From contig SXZI01000106.1 in the NCBI GenBank assembly GCA_005788035.1, positions 1 through 42,826 on the forward strand: a stretch of 42,826 bases of DNA, written 5' to 3'. The notes beneath the pieces were generated by a model, which worked only from the letters and a program-made list of their open reading frames with translations, was not told the DNA's origin and did no database searches. This DNA is from Bacteroidota bacterium. Lineage in GTDB: Bacteria > Bacteroidota > Ignavibacteria > Kapaibacteriales > UBA961. Below are positions 1-9,085 of the stretch, in pieces. Each line of letters starts with the position of its first letter. The stretch's first letter is position 1. The translations under genes and the position numbers were made by a program.

Positions 1-840
1 GATTGGTTTGAACGTACTTCAAGTAAACTCTTCAATAATGGTATGTATAGTTGGACTCCCATTGGATCTGCTCAGCATATAGACAATGCGAGTATCGCTG
101 AATTCAAAGAATTCTACAATAACTTCTATCAGCCAAATAATGCGACATTGGTTGTTTCTGGAGACATTGATGTCAAGCAAGTAAAAGGATTCGTGAATGA
201 GTACTTTGGTAAACTTCCCAAAGGACCTCAGCCAAAGCGCTCAGACGTTGCTCTCAAACCAATGAATCCAGGAATCATTCGCGAAACAATCGATGATCAA
301 AAGGCACAATTACCTGCGGTATTCATGGGATATAGAGGTCCGAAAATTGGAGAAAAGGATGCATATGCAATGTCAATGCTCATGGACATCATGCGCTCCG
401 GCGAAAGCTCACGATTGTATCAACGTTTGGTGGACAAGGATCAAATTGCAGTTCAGGCAAGTGGGGGAGCGCAAAATCTGCAAGCTTCAGGAATGATGTT
501 TGGTCTTGCAATTGTGGCTCCCGGCAAAACACCTGATGAAGTCATCAAGGCAATTGATGAAGAAATTGAAAAAGTCAAAAAAGATGGTGTGACAGATGAA
601 GAATTTTTGAAAGCAAAAAATATCGCTGAAGTTCGTTTCATTGAAGGGAAAAAGAACGTTCTTGAAAAAGCACGTTCTCTTGCTCGATATCATACATATT
701 TTGGCAAGGCATCCATGATCAATACCGAAATAAAAGATTTCATGTCGATCAAAAAAGAAGATCTCAAGCGAGTGGCAAATCAATATTTCACGCAAGACTC
801 TAGAGTAATTCTTCAGTATATGCCGAAACAAAAACAATAA
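1..840 (+). CDS. M16 zinc metallopeptidase (catalytic-type subunit), 5' end outside window
   Basis: The frame is open from base 1, so the gene starts before the window; the ATG at 43 is internal. The visible 279 residues are the end of the N-terminal M16 domain (a PNNATLVVSGDID stretch, typical of the strand before the domain linker) and the whole C-terminal M16 domain. The zinc-binding HxxEH motif would lie upstream and cannot be seen. In the C-terminal domain the R of SSRLYQRL is present, but the Tyr of the usual R/Y pair is replaced (DQIAVQ where families read GLAY). M16B heterodimers split the active site: one subunit has zinc and the other has the R/Y pair. The gene downstream, 31 bp away, has the complementary pattern, so I infer this is the zinc subunit of a periplasmic or surface heterodimer. 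It ends in TAA. The family assignment is firm; the catalytic role depends on upstream sequence. Confidence 0.88.
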   Translation, partial: DWFERTSSKLFNNGMYSWTPIGSAQHIDNASIAEFKEFYNNFYQPNNATLVVSGDIDVKQVKGFVNEYFGKLPKGPQPKRSDVALKPMNPGIIRETIDDQKAQLPAVFMGYRGPKIGEKDAYAMSMLMDIMRSGESSRLYQRLVDKDQIAVQASGGAQNLQASGMMFGLAIVAPGKTPDEVIKAIDEEIEKVKKDGVTDEEFLKAKNIAEVRFIEGKKNVLEKARSLARYHTYFGKASMINTEIKDFMSIKKEDLKRVANQYFTQDSRVILQYMPKQKQ

Positions 841-871
841 CCTTCCATTTGATCACACTTATTTGAATATC

Positions 872-2929
872 ATGAAACGATACATTATTCTCTTTACATT
901 GATCTTTGGAATGCATACTGCATTCGGTCAAGGATACAATCTTGGTGAAAAGCCCGGTCCATTACCGGCAAAAGAATTCGCCTTCCCAAAATACACTGAG
1001 TTATTTCTTTCTAATGGTCTGAAAGTATTTGTCATAGAAGATCATGAGCAACCAACTGTGAATCTTCGCTTGCAAATTCGTGGTGGAGAAGTTTCGGAGT
1101 CAATTCCTGGGACAGCCTCAATGGTTGCGGAAATGCTGACAAAAGGCGCAGGTAAAAGAGATGCTTTGACAATCGCAAAAGAACTTGATGGAGTTGGTGC
1201 AGGTGTAAGTGCTTCATCAAGCGGAGACATAACCTCTGTTACAGGTGAAAGCATTTTGAAGCATATGCCCATTATGCTCGAGATTTTTGCAGATGTGTTG
1301 AGATCAGCAACATTTCCTGAGGATGAATTTGCAAAACTTAAAAAACAAAAGATGTCAGAAGTGAAATTGGAAAAAGCCAATGCCGGTTCTCTCCTTCAAT
1401 CACTTTCCAGAAAAGTTGCTTATGGAGCCAATCATCCTTCTGCCCGTCACAAATCGGAAGCATCCTATACAAGCATCACATTGGATGAACTCAAAAAATT
1501 CTATGGCACATATTATCGTCCGAACAATGCCACTCTAGCGGTTGTTGGTGATGTTAAACCGGAAGAAATTAAGTCAATTCTTGAAAAAGCATTGAGTTCT
1601 TGGGAGCCAGGTGATGTCAATGAATTTCGAACACCAAAGCCTGAGCCAATGGCGCAAGGCGTCTATTTCATAGCTCGACCAAGTTCAGTGCAATCTTCCA
1701 CAGCCTTAATTGCGACTGCAATTCCAAACAATCATCCTGATTTCGAGGCATTGCGCCTGGCTTCAAATTTAATGGGTGCTGGATTTTCCGGAAGACTGTT
1801 CAAAACACTTCGCGAGACTTATTCCTATACTTATACCCCATTTGCATATTTGACTAGTGGTCGTGATGTGAATCGATATATCTGCGGAGCTGATGTTCGT
1901 AATTCCGTGACTGATTCAGCGATCAAAGTCATGCAATCCGAAATGACAAAACTTGCAAATGAGGCAACTTCCAATGATGAACTTGATTTGATCAAACGAT
2001 TCGTCATCGGGCAATTCAAAATGAATTTTGAAAATTCGGATTATGTTGCAGGCTTGCTTCTGAATGCGGATTACAATAATCAACCTATTTCTGTAGTGAA
2101 AGAATTCCCCAACAGATTCAATGCCATTACTCCCGAGCAAATGAAATCAGCAGTTACCAAGCATCTCGCAAAACAATCTATTGTTGTGGTGGGAAGCCCC
2201 GATGTTCTTGAAACATTGCGTCAATTCGGCCCTGTTTACGAGTTTACCACAGAATTGGAGGCCAAAAAAGCCGAATCGAAAAAAGTTGATCTTACTCCTG
2301 AACAGTTGATGGAAAAACATCGTGCAGCCTTGGGAGGAATGGAAAACATTTCCAAGATTTCTTCATTGATTACTACGGGTACTGCTTCATTTGACATGAA
2401 TGGCCAAGAATTGCGCGGCAATATCACCATGAAACAAAAAGCACCCGGCAAGCAAGTGATGGTCATGGACTTCAAGATGTTCAAGCAAACAACCATGACT
2501 GATGGCAATCAGGCTTGGAGAATGATGGGTCCGCAAAGCGAGGAAGTCACTGATAATGCAGAAAAGCAAGAAATGATTGATGAAGCGCATATTGCTCAAT
2601 CTGCTCGCCTCATTGAACTTGGATATACACTCACAATCAAAGGCCAGGAAGGATCATCGATCATTGTGGAATCCAAAAATAAAGCAGGCGAAGTACAGAC
2701 AATGTATTTCGATGCAAAGACATATTTGTTGAATTCCGTGAAAGAGACAGCTAAAGGTCCACAGGGCAATGTTGAAGTTTCCAGACTCTTTGGTAATTAC
2801 ACAGATATCGGTGGTGTGAAGTTTCCATCTAAGATGGTTATTGAACAAGGCCCGATTGTAATTTCGATTGATGACATCAAATACACTGTCAATCAGGAAA
2901 TCAATGACTCTGAATTCAAACCCGAGTAA
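872..2929 (+). CDS. M16 peptidase-like R/Y subunit fused to a C-terminal LolA-like domain
   Basis: A 685-residue exported protein. ATG 872 is preferred over TTG 863 because it gives a clean signal peptide (MKRYIILFTLIFGMHTAFGQ). Residues about 35-455 are two M16 domains. The zinc site is absent: where active members read HFLEH, residues 83-87 read S-M-V-A-E. The C-terminal M16 domain keeps the R...Y signature (GRLFKTLRETYSYTY). This matches the non-zinc partner in M16B heterodimers such as the Sphingomonas pair, and the upstream neighbour supplies the other half. From about 465 to 685 a second region (LTPEQLMEKHRAALGG, then beta-rich repeats with DGNQAW and a FPSKMVIEQG end) looks like the LolA/LppX-type outer-membrane lipoprotein-sorting fold. 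That fold binds acyl chains, but no ligand can be claimed here. Probably cotranscribed with the upstream gene and ended by the terminator at 2951. Confidence 0.88.
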   Translation: MKRYIILFTLIFGMHTAFGQGYNLGEKPGPLPAKEFAFPKYTELFLSNGLKVFVIEDHEQPTVNLRLQIRGGEVSESIPGTASMVAEMLTKGAGKRDALTIAKELDGVGAGVSASSSGDITSVTGESILKHMPIMLEIFADVLRSATFPEDEFAKLKKQKMSEVKLEKANAGSLLQSLSRKVAYGANHPSARHKSEASYTSITLDELKKFYGTYYRPNNATLAVVGDVKPEEIKSILEKALSSWEPGDVNEFRTPKPEPMAQGVYFIARPSSVQSSTALIATAIPNNHPDFEALRLASNLMGAGFSGRLFKTLRETYSYTYTPFAYLTSGRDVNRYICGADVRNSVTDSAIKVMQSEMTKLANEATSNDELDLIKRFVIGQFKMNFENSDYVAGLLLNADYNNQPISVVKEFPNRFNAITPEQMKSAVTKHLAKQSIVVVGSPDVLETLRQFGPVYEFTTELEAKKAESKKVDLTPEQLMEKHRAALGGMENISKISSLITTGTASFDMNGQELRGNITMKQKAPGKQVMVMDFKMFKQTTMTDGNQAWRMMGPQSEEVTDNAEKQEMIDEAHIAQSARLIELGYTLTIKGQEGSSIIVESKNKAGEVQTMYFDAKTYLLNSVKETAKGPQGNVEVSRLFGNYTDIGGVKFPSKMVIEQGPIVISIDDIKYTVNQEINDSEFKPE

Positions 2930-2944
2930 TTGACTTCTCGCAAA

Positions 2945-2991
2945 AAAAAGAAAAGCCCCCAACCAAGAATGTGCGTTGGGGGCTTTTTTTT
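2945..2991. terminator. Bidirectional intrinsic terminator between M16 gene and surE
   Basis: The 13-bp arms AAAAGCCCCCAAC (2951-2963) and GTTGGGGGCTTTT (2975-2987) enclose an 11-nt loop. A T-run follows on the plus strand and an A-rich run precedes it, giving a T-rich tail on the minus strand. It serves both convergent genes. The surE stop codon (2990-2992) sits inside the plus-strand T-run. Confidence 0.92.
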
Positions 2992-3745
2992 ATATCAATG
3001 ATTTGAGTCGCTCAATTTCTTTACGATGCGTCAGATCATAATGGATCGGGGTAAGCGATACCCACCCATTTCTTACTGCACCGTCATCCGTTTCAATATC
3101 TTCAGATTCGGGCGTTCTATATGTACCGACAATCCAATGATATTCCCTGCCCATTGGATCTTTTCTTGAATCATAACTATCATCCCAATAGGAATTGCTC
3201 AAACGAGTGATTCGCATGCCTCTGACTTCACCGGGAGAAATTGCCGGCACATTCATATTGAGAATAGTATCTTTTTGTAGTCCCCATTCGAGCATTGATC
3301 CAGCCACACGTTTCGCATAATCGGCAGCAGCAGTCATATCTGCTTCTAGTGAAAATGACGTATGTGAAACCGCCAAAGCGGGAATCCCAATCATCATAGC
3401 CTCTGTTGCCGCAGAAACAGTGCCCGAATACATAACATTTACAGATGTATTGGCACCATGATTTATGCCTGATACAACCAGATCAGGCTTTACTGTAAGC
3501 AATGTTGAAACGCCAAGCTTGACGCAATCTGCAGGAGTGCCATTGACGGCAAATCCAAACATGTCACCATTTCGGTGAAATGGCACTGCCCTAAGAGGAG
3601 CACTGACAGTCAATGCATGTCCAACCGCACTTTGTTGACGATCAGGTGCAATCACCGTCACATTTCCTATTTCCTTCATTGCAAGTGCAAGGGCAAGAAT
3701 GCCGGGTGAATCTATACCATCGTCATTCGTAACTAAAATATTCAT
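2990..3745 (-). CDS. surE: 5'/3'-nucleotidase SurE
   Basis: A 251-residue SurE, usual length for the family. It removes phosphate from nucleoside 5'- and 3'-monophosphates in a divalent-metal-dependent way and is linked to stationary-phase survival. The N-terminus MNILVTNDDGIDSPG carries the metal-binding Asp8-Asp9 pair. S39 (DRQQSA) and N95 (SGINHGANT) fill the other two ligand positions, and the VMYSGTVSAATEA segment is diagnostic. Start ATG 3745 overlaps the stop of the dnaJ-like gene upstream by ATGA, so the two are probably translationally coupled. No signal peptide, so cytoplasmic. Confidence 0.96.
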   Translation of the reverse strand: MNILVTNDDGIDSPGILALALAMKEIGNVTVIAPDRQQSAVGHALTVSAPLRAVPFHRNGDMFGFAVNGTPADCVKLGVSTLLTVKPDLVVSGINHGANTSVNVMYSGTVSAATEAMMIGIPALAVSHTSFSLEADMTAAADYAKRVAGSMLEWGLQKDTILNMNVPAISPGEVRGMRITRLSNSYWDDSYDSRKDPMGREYHWIVGTYRTPESEDIETDDGAVRNGWVSLTPIHYDLTHRKEIERLKSLI

Positions 3746-4614
3746 GATGTTGCTCTTAATGCGGCAAGTGATGTGATCAATTCTTTTTCTTGATCAGAAA
3801 GGTTTGTTGGTAACTCAATGTCAACAATCAACATCAAATCTCCGAATTCTTGTTCTCTTCCATGAAGAGGCATGCCGAAACCTTTCAATCGTAATTTTGA
3901 ACCGGATTTCGTTTCCGGTGCTATCTTCACCGCAACAGTCCCCTTCATGGATTTAAAGTTGACTTGCCCACCTAAAAGTGCGGTATATAAAGGCACATGA
4001 AGATCAGCTTCCAAGTCCGATCCTACCAATCTAAACACAGCATCATCTTTCACATGCACCTTCACATGAATGTCATGACCTTGCCCGGAAGGTATATTGA
4101 TTGTTTGTCCATCCTTGATGCCGGGTTTTAGCTTGATTTCTCTTTGCTTTCCTCCGGTGGTCAATTTTAATGAACAGCCATTATATGCTTGAGTAAATGA
4201 GATTGTTGCCTGTAATTCAGATGCGGGTTTTTGTGTTCGCGTTGTTCTTTTTCCGGTATTGCCATTGAAAATACTCTCAAAGAAATCCGAAAAACCAGAA
4301 CCACCCGAAAATTGAGAGAAATCCGTTTGGGCTCCACCTTGTTGTTGCCATGCTTGCCAATCAAATGGACTCCCTGCTCCCCCTGGGTGAGCATTCCAGC
4401 TGGATCCTAGTCGATCATATTTATCTTTCTTTTGTGGATCACTCAATACTTGATAGGCCTCATTGATCTCCTTGAACCGTTCTTCCGCCTTGGAATCCCC
4501 CGGATTTTTATCCGGATGATATTGCTGCGCCAATGATCGATATGCCTTTTTTATATCTTCAGCCTTAGCTGATTTGGTGAGTCCAAGAACAGAATAATAA
4601 TCTTTGAAATCCAT
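3742..4614 (-). CDS. DnaJ/CbpA-type J-domain co-chaperone
   Basis: A 290-residue type-II Hsp40 that stimulates the ATPase of DnaK and delivers clients. The J domain is residues 1-70 with HPD at 33-35 and the following KNPGD loop. A Gly/Phe/Gln-rich linker (about 75-120) comes next. Two C-terminal beta-sandwich substrate-binding domains follow (about 128-285, including KLKPGIKDGQTINIPSGQG and KLRLKGFGMPLHG). The four CxxCxGxG zinc repeats of true DnaJ are absent, so it resembles CbpA. First gene of a two-gene unit with surE. The 174 bp upstream holds no recognisable heat-shock (CIRCE-type) repeat. Confidence 0.93.
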   Translation of the reverse strand: MDFKDYYSVLGLTKSAKAEDIKKAYRSLAQQYHPDKNPGDSKAEERFKEINEAYQVLSDPQKKDKYDRLGSSWNAHPGGAGSPFDWQAWQQQGGAQTDFSQFSGGSGFSDFFESIFNGNTGKRTTRTQKPASELQATISFTQAYNGCSLKLTTGGKQREIKLKPGIKDGQTINIPSGQGHDIHVKVHVKDDAVFRLVGSDLEADLHVPLYTALLGGQVNFKSMKGTVAVKIAPETKSGSKLRLKGFGMPLHGREQEFGDLMLIVDIELPTNLSDQEKELITSLAALRATS

Positions 4615-4788
4615 GATTGCAGGGTAAGGGTCTGTTGTTGATGATATTGAAGAAACGAATGCGGTGTATCAACGAGCATTTATGGCAATTGTTGTAACAT
4701 TTCTCACAATATCGGATTATTTTCCATTGGTCAACTCATCTTTTTTTCCTTATTTGCCGAGGGGTCTAATCAATTTTCAAAAGCACAA

Positions 4789-7700
4789 GTGAATCATTCA
4801 CCATTACATATTAACCTACGCCGAACATATCTGCATTTCATGCTCATGCTCATTTGCTGTGCATGTTCTATATATGCCCAAAATGGTTCCCCTAATTCCA
4901 ATGCCATTTCAGGCTATGCGGGAAGATATTTCCTAATTGGGTTCATGCAGAATGAATTGATTCTCCTTCCCGGTGGTATCAGATTATCTGTGACGATTTC
5001 CACCATCAGGCCAACTACCATTCGAATTGCATCCCCTATTTCGCGACCATCCCAATATTATCAAGTACCGGGTGATACAGTCATTGAATTGACATTCGCA
5101 TATGGCGAAGTGGAAATGTTTGATTCTGAACGCGCGCAAGCAAAAGCAATAGAGATTGAGTCTGATCAGCCGATCACCGTAACAGGAATGAGCAGTCAAT
5201 CATTATCAACTGATGGCTTTTCAGCTATACCTGTAGCTAAATGGGGTCGCGAATATGTTGTTCACTCATGGCCAAATGACATCTATATGCATGATGATGA
5301 TCCGCAGGGGAAAATCCCAAGATCAAGTGAATTCATGGTCATTGCAGCAGAGAATAATACAGTGATTGAATTTGCTCCGAGAAGCAGAACATTTGGAAAG
5401 ATACAACCTGATGAATCAACGATCATTCGTTTGAATAAAGGACAATGCTATCTAGTTAAATCAGATACATTACCTGCAGGTAGTGGCGACTTGTCGGGAA
5501 CCATCATTCGCTCGGATAAACCGGTTGGGGTGTTCAGCGGACATCTTAGGGCCTCTATTCCACTGGGTCTTCAGGAATTCGATAGTAAAAATCATTTGAC
5601 TGAAATGCTCTACCCCACAGAACAATGGGGAAAATCTTTTGTGACACTACCCTTCAATAATGATGGCATTGGGGATTTTTTCAGAATACACTGCATAGAG
5701 CCAAATACAAATGTGACAGTTAAAGGTTGGAATATCAATCAACAGCACATACTTGCAAATCCTGGTGATTTCAAAACATTGTCATTCATTCGCGATCCAT
5801 TGATGATCGAAGCCGATAAACCAATCAGCATTGCACAATACATGACAAGTAGTTTTTCAGCGAATGAACGGTTGCAAACATTTGATCCATGCATGATGTT
5901 GATACCTTCCATTGATAAGGTAATAACAAAAGCTTCATTTCATGTAGTTCAAAATCCTATAACAAATCCGCGCCAATTCTTACGTCATTTCATTTCTCTT
6001 GTTTGCACAGAAGATGCAGTTGATCACATCAAGCTAGATAATAGACTCATCAAGACTATAGTTACAAATTTGCCCAATCAACGATTGAATGGCACGCAGT
6101 TGTTTTATGCTACTGTACCCGTTGCACCGGGTACACATCACCTATCTACGATGGAGGGTGCATTCAATGCAGGATTATATGGTACAGGCCCAGATGATGC
6201 CTATGCATTTCCTCTTGCCTTCGGCATGGTTCAAGGAATAGACACATCTGCACCATATATAGTGATGAAGGATTCGTGCGGTTTCATAAAAGCCACTATA
6301 CAAGAACGACTTATAGATGATTATAGCGGACTCTTTGATCTATCGGTTATCCGAGATTCCACCGTTAACATGAATTGGGCGATTTCAGGAATCAGGGATG
6401 GCGATCTCTCAGCGTCATTCACGGCATCAGTCATCAATATGTTGAAAGATGCAAGCATAGTTATAGAATCAATGGATAATGCGGGAAATAGTACAAGGAG
6501 CAGATACACGTATACAGCACCAAAGATATCGATTCCAGATACTCTTTCTTTTCAAAAGATACAAAAAGGAGATACTGTCAGTACCTTTTTCAATGTCCGA
6601 AATATTGGTAAAGATACCATCATTGTCAAATTCGCAAACCTTGATGGCGATGATAGATTTAGATGTTTAAACATCATTGATCTTAATGATAGAAAACTTG
6701 CTCCAAATGATACATTTGCACTGGAAATTGAATTCATAGGGCATGGAGACAAGGATTCTGCTTTAGCGAATTTCCGCATATTTCTTGGCTGTGGAATTGT
6801 TAGAAATACCATTATACATGGATTGATGGAAAGCGTTTCATTATCAGTTTCAGGGCATGATTTTGGGAATGTATCCGTTGGAGATACATCGTTCGGTTTC
6901 ATTCATGTGGTAAACACAGGCGGCATCTCTTTGACCGCCACTCAATTGGTAGGGCTACAGAATGATCAATTTAAAGTTGACACAATGGGTTTATTCCCAA
7001 GAGTCATTTTACCACGTGATACCCTCAAGATCCCATGCAAGTTTTCGCCAATTATCAAGGGCGAACAATTGGATGCATTCACAATTAACAATGATAAATC
7101 ACTAGCCAATCAAGCCATTCTCAAGGGGAATGGATTATTGCCCACAATCAATTCGATATCAATTGATTGGAAAGAACGGCATCTTCAATCAACTCATGAT
7201 ACAATAGCACGTATTAGCAATTCAGGAAATGACACTGCATTTGTCAGTTTGGATTCAACAATTGGACTAAATACAGTCTTCAATTGCACATTTGCTAGTG
7301 GCAAAAAGATTGCGCAACTCGCACCCAATCAAACAACGGATGTGATTTGCACTTTCAAACCTGGCGATACTATACGTTATGCACATACTGGGTATATCTA
7401 TTATACAAATGGTTTTGTAAGAGACAGTGTCATTGTTGAGTTATATGGAAAAGGTGTCGTTCCCATCATTAAACAACATGATATTTATGTTGGAACGATT
7501 CGAGAACTCGACACAAAAGACACTATAGGGCTACTGCTCAAAACTTCCGGTACCATGCCGCTTTCCATTGAGACATTTAAGGTCAATTCCGGTGACAGAA
7601 ATTCATTTTTCATTGACACCGCCTTATTGATTGGAAAAACATATCAACCAAATACAAATTTTCATTTACCGATAAGATTTGTTCCCAAACGATCTGGATC

Positions 7701-8838
7701 ACATGCAATTGAAGTGGAAATCATTTCAAATGCAGCGCCTTATGGTCAGAAATCAATCACCAGATCCACCATCAGTGGCGATGCGATGCCTCTTGATACC
7801 ATATCTTTACAATTAGAAGTTCAAACAATAGACACAATGTATGTTTGTGAGAAAAGAGTGATTACTGGCAAGATCATTAATCAAGGAAACAAAGACGTTA
7901 AATTGGATTCACTCACGATTCATTCTCGCTTTGCCATTTCCAATGTGTCTCTTCAGCCTATTGATGATTCGATTGTGAAATTGAAAGGTGGAGAGATCGC
8001 GTTTTCTGCTCTGATTGAATCTAAAGGTTCCGGCATTGACTTTATAGATTTTACAGCATTTCTACAAGACTCATTGCAACTGAAACAAGCAATTCCAATT
8101 TATGTGAAATCGAATAATGTTCGATTCTCTCCTGCTACGAACAGCATGATGGAATATTTACCCGGAAGCACATTAACGATATTGCTTCAAGGAACAATAG
8201 ATTTTTCCCAAAAGACACCACAATTGTTCCAGCCACGGATTGCATTGAATTATTCATCCTCAACACTTGAATGCATAGTATCCAATACGGATCTCATTCT
8301 GAATTCTACATCCGGTCAAGTTCGATTTCCAATGCAAGTAGCAATCAATAATGGCATAACCGTGCTGACAGCGCAAACACAGTCAATGATTCAAGGCAAT
8401 GGCTTTTGGCAAACCTCCTTGGAATTTCGGACATTCTTGACTGATATTCCCGGTGACATCACCCTTGATATTCACAATATGCAATCCGATTGCATTAACG
8501 GCGACACTGCAATCATACCACTGGAAATGTCCAATTTTTGTGCAAGAGACATCCGAGGCGTCACGAACAAGCTCAAAGGACAAGGATTATTGGGAATTTA
8601 CCCCCACCCCATACAGAATGAGGGTAAAGTGTCATTTCTTCTACACGAAGAATCCGAGTTTACGCTCGACATTAGAAATATACTAGGTGAAACAGTAAAG
8701 GTCATCCGAGGCAAGGGATCAGCAGGGCATAATATTATTCCATTTGGAATTGAAGATCTGCCAAGTGGTGCTTATACCCTTATTTTTCAATCATTTAACA
8801 GTCAAAACTCAAGGCCATTCCTCATCACGAAAGATTGA
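4789..8838 (+). CDS. Giant T9SS-exported surface protein: IgGFc-binding-like head, ASH/choice-of-anchor-D repeats, sorting domain
   Basis: About 1,349 residues. The start is GTG 4789, giving an n-region with RR before a hydrophobic stretch ending CSIYAQ; ATG 4840 is possible but leaves almost no n-region. Residues about 40-480 resemble the N-terminal IgGFc-binding-protein domain: repeated beta segments such as ESDQPITVTG, SSEFMVIAAENNT, RSDKPVGVFSG and KNHLTEMLYPTEQWGK. Residues about 575-1000 hold at least four immunoglobulin-like ASH/choice-of-anchor-D units, recognisable by starts such as DTLSFQKIQKGDTV and GHDFGNVSVGDTS and by NxGxD turns. The last 83 residues (from about 1267, IYPHPIQNEGKVSF to SGAYTLIF) are a T9SS type A sorting domain. 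I infer a cell-surface or secreted adhesin-like protein. Ligand unknown; IgG binding should not be assumed. Confidence 0.85.
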   Translation: MNHSPLHINLRRTYLHFMLMLICCACSIYAQNGSPNSNAISGYAGRYFLIGFMQNELILLPGGIRLSVTISTIRPTTIRIASPISRPSQYYQVPGDTVIELTFAYGEVEMFDSERAQAKAIEIESDQPITVTGMSSQSLSTDGFSAIPVAKWGREYVVHSWPNDIYMHDDDPQGKIPRSSEFMVIAAENNTVIEFAPRSRTFGKIQPDESTIIRLNKGQCYLVKSDTLPAGSGDLSGTIIRSDKPVGVFSGHLRASIPLGLQEFDSKNHLTEMLYPTEQWGKSFVTLPFNNDGIGDFFRIHCIEPNTNVTVKGWNINQQHILANPGDFKTLSFIRDPLMIEADKPISIAQYMTSSFSANERLQTFDPCMMLIPSIDKVITKASFHVVQNPITNPRQFLRHFISLVCTEDAVDHIKLDNRLIKTIVTNLPNQRLNGTQLFYATVPVAPGTHHLSTMEGAFNAGLYGTGPDDAYAFPLAFGMVQGIDTSAPYIVMKDSCGFIKATIQERLIDDYSGLFDLSVIRDSTVNMNWAISGIRDGDLSASFTASVINMLKDASIVIESMDNAGNSTRSRYTYTAPKISIPDTLSFQKIQKGDTVSTFFNVRNIGKDTIIVKFANLDGDDRFRCLNIIDLNDRKLAPNDTFALEIEFIGHGDKDSALANFRIFLGCGIVRNTIIHGLMESVSLSVSGHDFGNVSVGDTSFGFIHVVNTGGISLTATQLVGLQNDQFKVDTMGLFPRVILPRDTLKIPCKFSPIIKGEQLDAFTINNDKSLANQAILKGNGLLPTINSISIDWKERHLQSTHDTIARISNSGNDTAFVSLDSTIGLNTVFNCTFASGKKIAQLAPNQTTDVICTFKPGDTIRYAHTGYIYYTNGFVRDSVIVELYGKGVVPIIKQHDIYVGTIRELDTKDTIGLLLKTSGTMPLSIETFKVNSGDRNSFFIDTALLIGKTYQPNTNFHLPIRFVPKRSGSHAIEVEIISNAAPYGQKSITRSTISGDAMPLDTISLQLEVQTIDTMYVCEKRVITGKIINQGNKDVKLDSLTIHSRFAISNVSLQPIDDSIVKLKGGEIAFSALIESKGSGIDFIDFTAFLQDSLQLKQAIPIYVKSNNVRFSPATNSMMEYLPGSTLTILLQGTIDFSQKTPQLFQPRIALNYSSSTLECIVSNTDLILNSTSGQVRFPMQVAINNGITVLTAQTQSMIQGNGFWQTSLEFRTFLTDIPGDITLDIHNMQSDCINGDTAIIPLEMSNFCARDIRGVTNKLKGQGLLGIYPHPIQNEGKVSFLLHEESEFTLDIRNILGETVKVIRGKGSAGHNIIPFGIEDLPSGAYTLIFQSFNSQNSRPFLITKD

Positions 8839-8894
8839 AAGAGTACAAGGTTATCCACATTATGCTCGAAACATTGAAAAACCTATATTTTTTC

Positions 8895-8925
8895 TTGTCT
8901 AATGCCAAGTTTTCTATTAAATTTG
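8895..8925 (+). promoter_or_regulatory. Candidate Bacteroidota-type promoter upstream of barrel protein
   Basis: TTG at 8895-8897 and TAAATTTG at 8918-8925 are 20 nt apart, matching the Bacteroidota -33 TTTG / -7 TAnnTTTG pattern. It would give a leader of about 155 nt for the gene at 9086. The region is AT-rich and chance matches are likely. Confidence 0.25.
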
Positions 8926-9073
8926 GCTCGTTGTTGTGTGAGTGTATACATTCTGAAAACTAAATAAAGCTTCTGCAAGCCATTCACTTGCGGCCCCATT
9001 TTCAGAGACTACACTCAAAGTACTTCACAGCACACCCTCAATCTGTACATAATACATACTTTTTACTGGCGAA

Positions 9074-9080
9074 AAGGTGA
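9074..9080 (+). promoter_or_regulatory. Ribosome binding site deciding the ATG 9086 start
   Basis: AAGGTGA lies 5 nt upstream of ATG 9086, matching the 3' part of the AAGGAGGTGA consensus. It argues for ATG 9086 over the in-frame GTG at 9077, which the motif itself contains. Confidence 0.6.
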
Positions 9081-9085
9081 AACTC

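Noticed and set aside
487-837. Minus-strand frame opposite the first M16 gene
   Set aside because: Composition is Phe/Ile-rich shadow of a Lys/Glu-rich gene; no start signal or family resemblance.
4615-4788. Heat-shock (CIRCE-like) operator upstream of the dnaJ-like gene
   Set aside because: No 9-9-9 inverted repeat of the TTAGCACTC type is present.
8839-9085. tRNA or small gene in the 247-bp gap
   Set aside because: No cloverleaf or open frame with a start signal; only a low-scoring promoter-like match.
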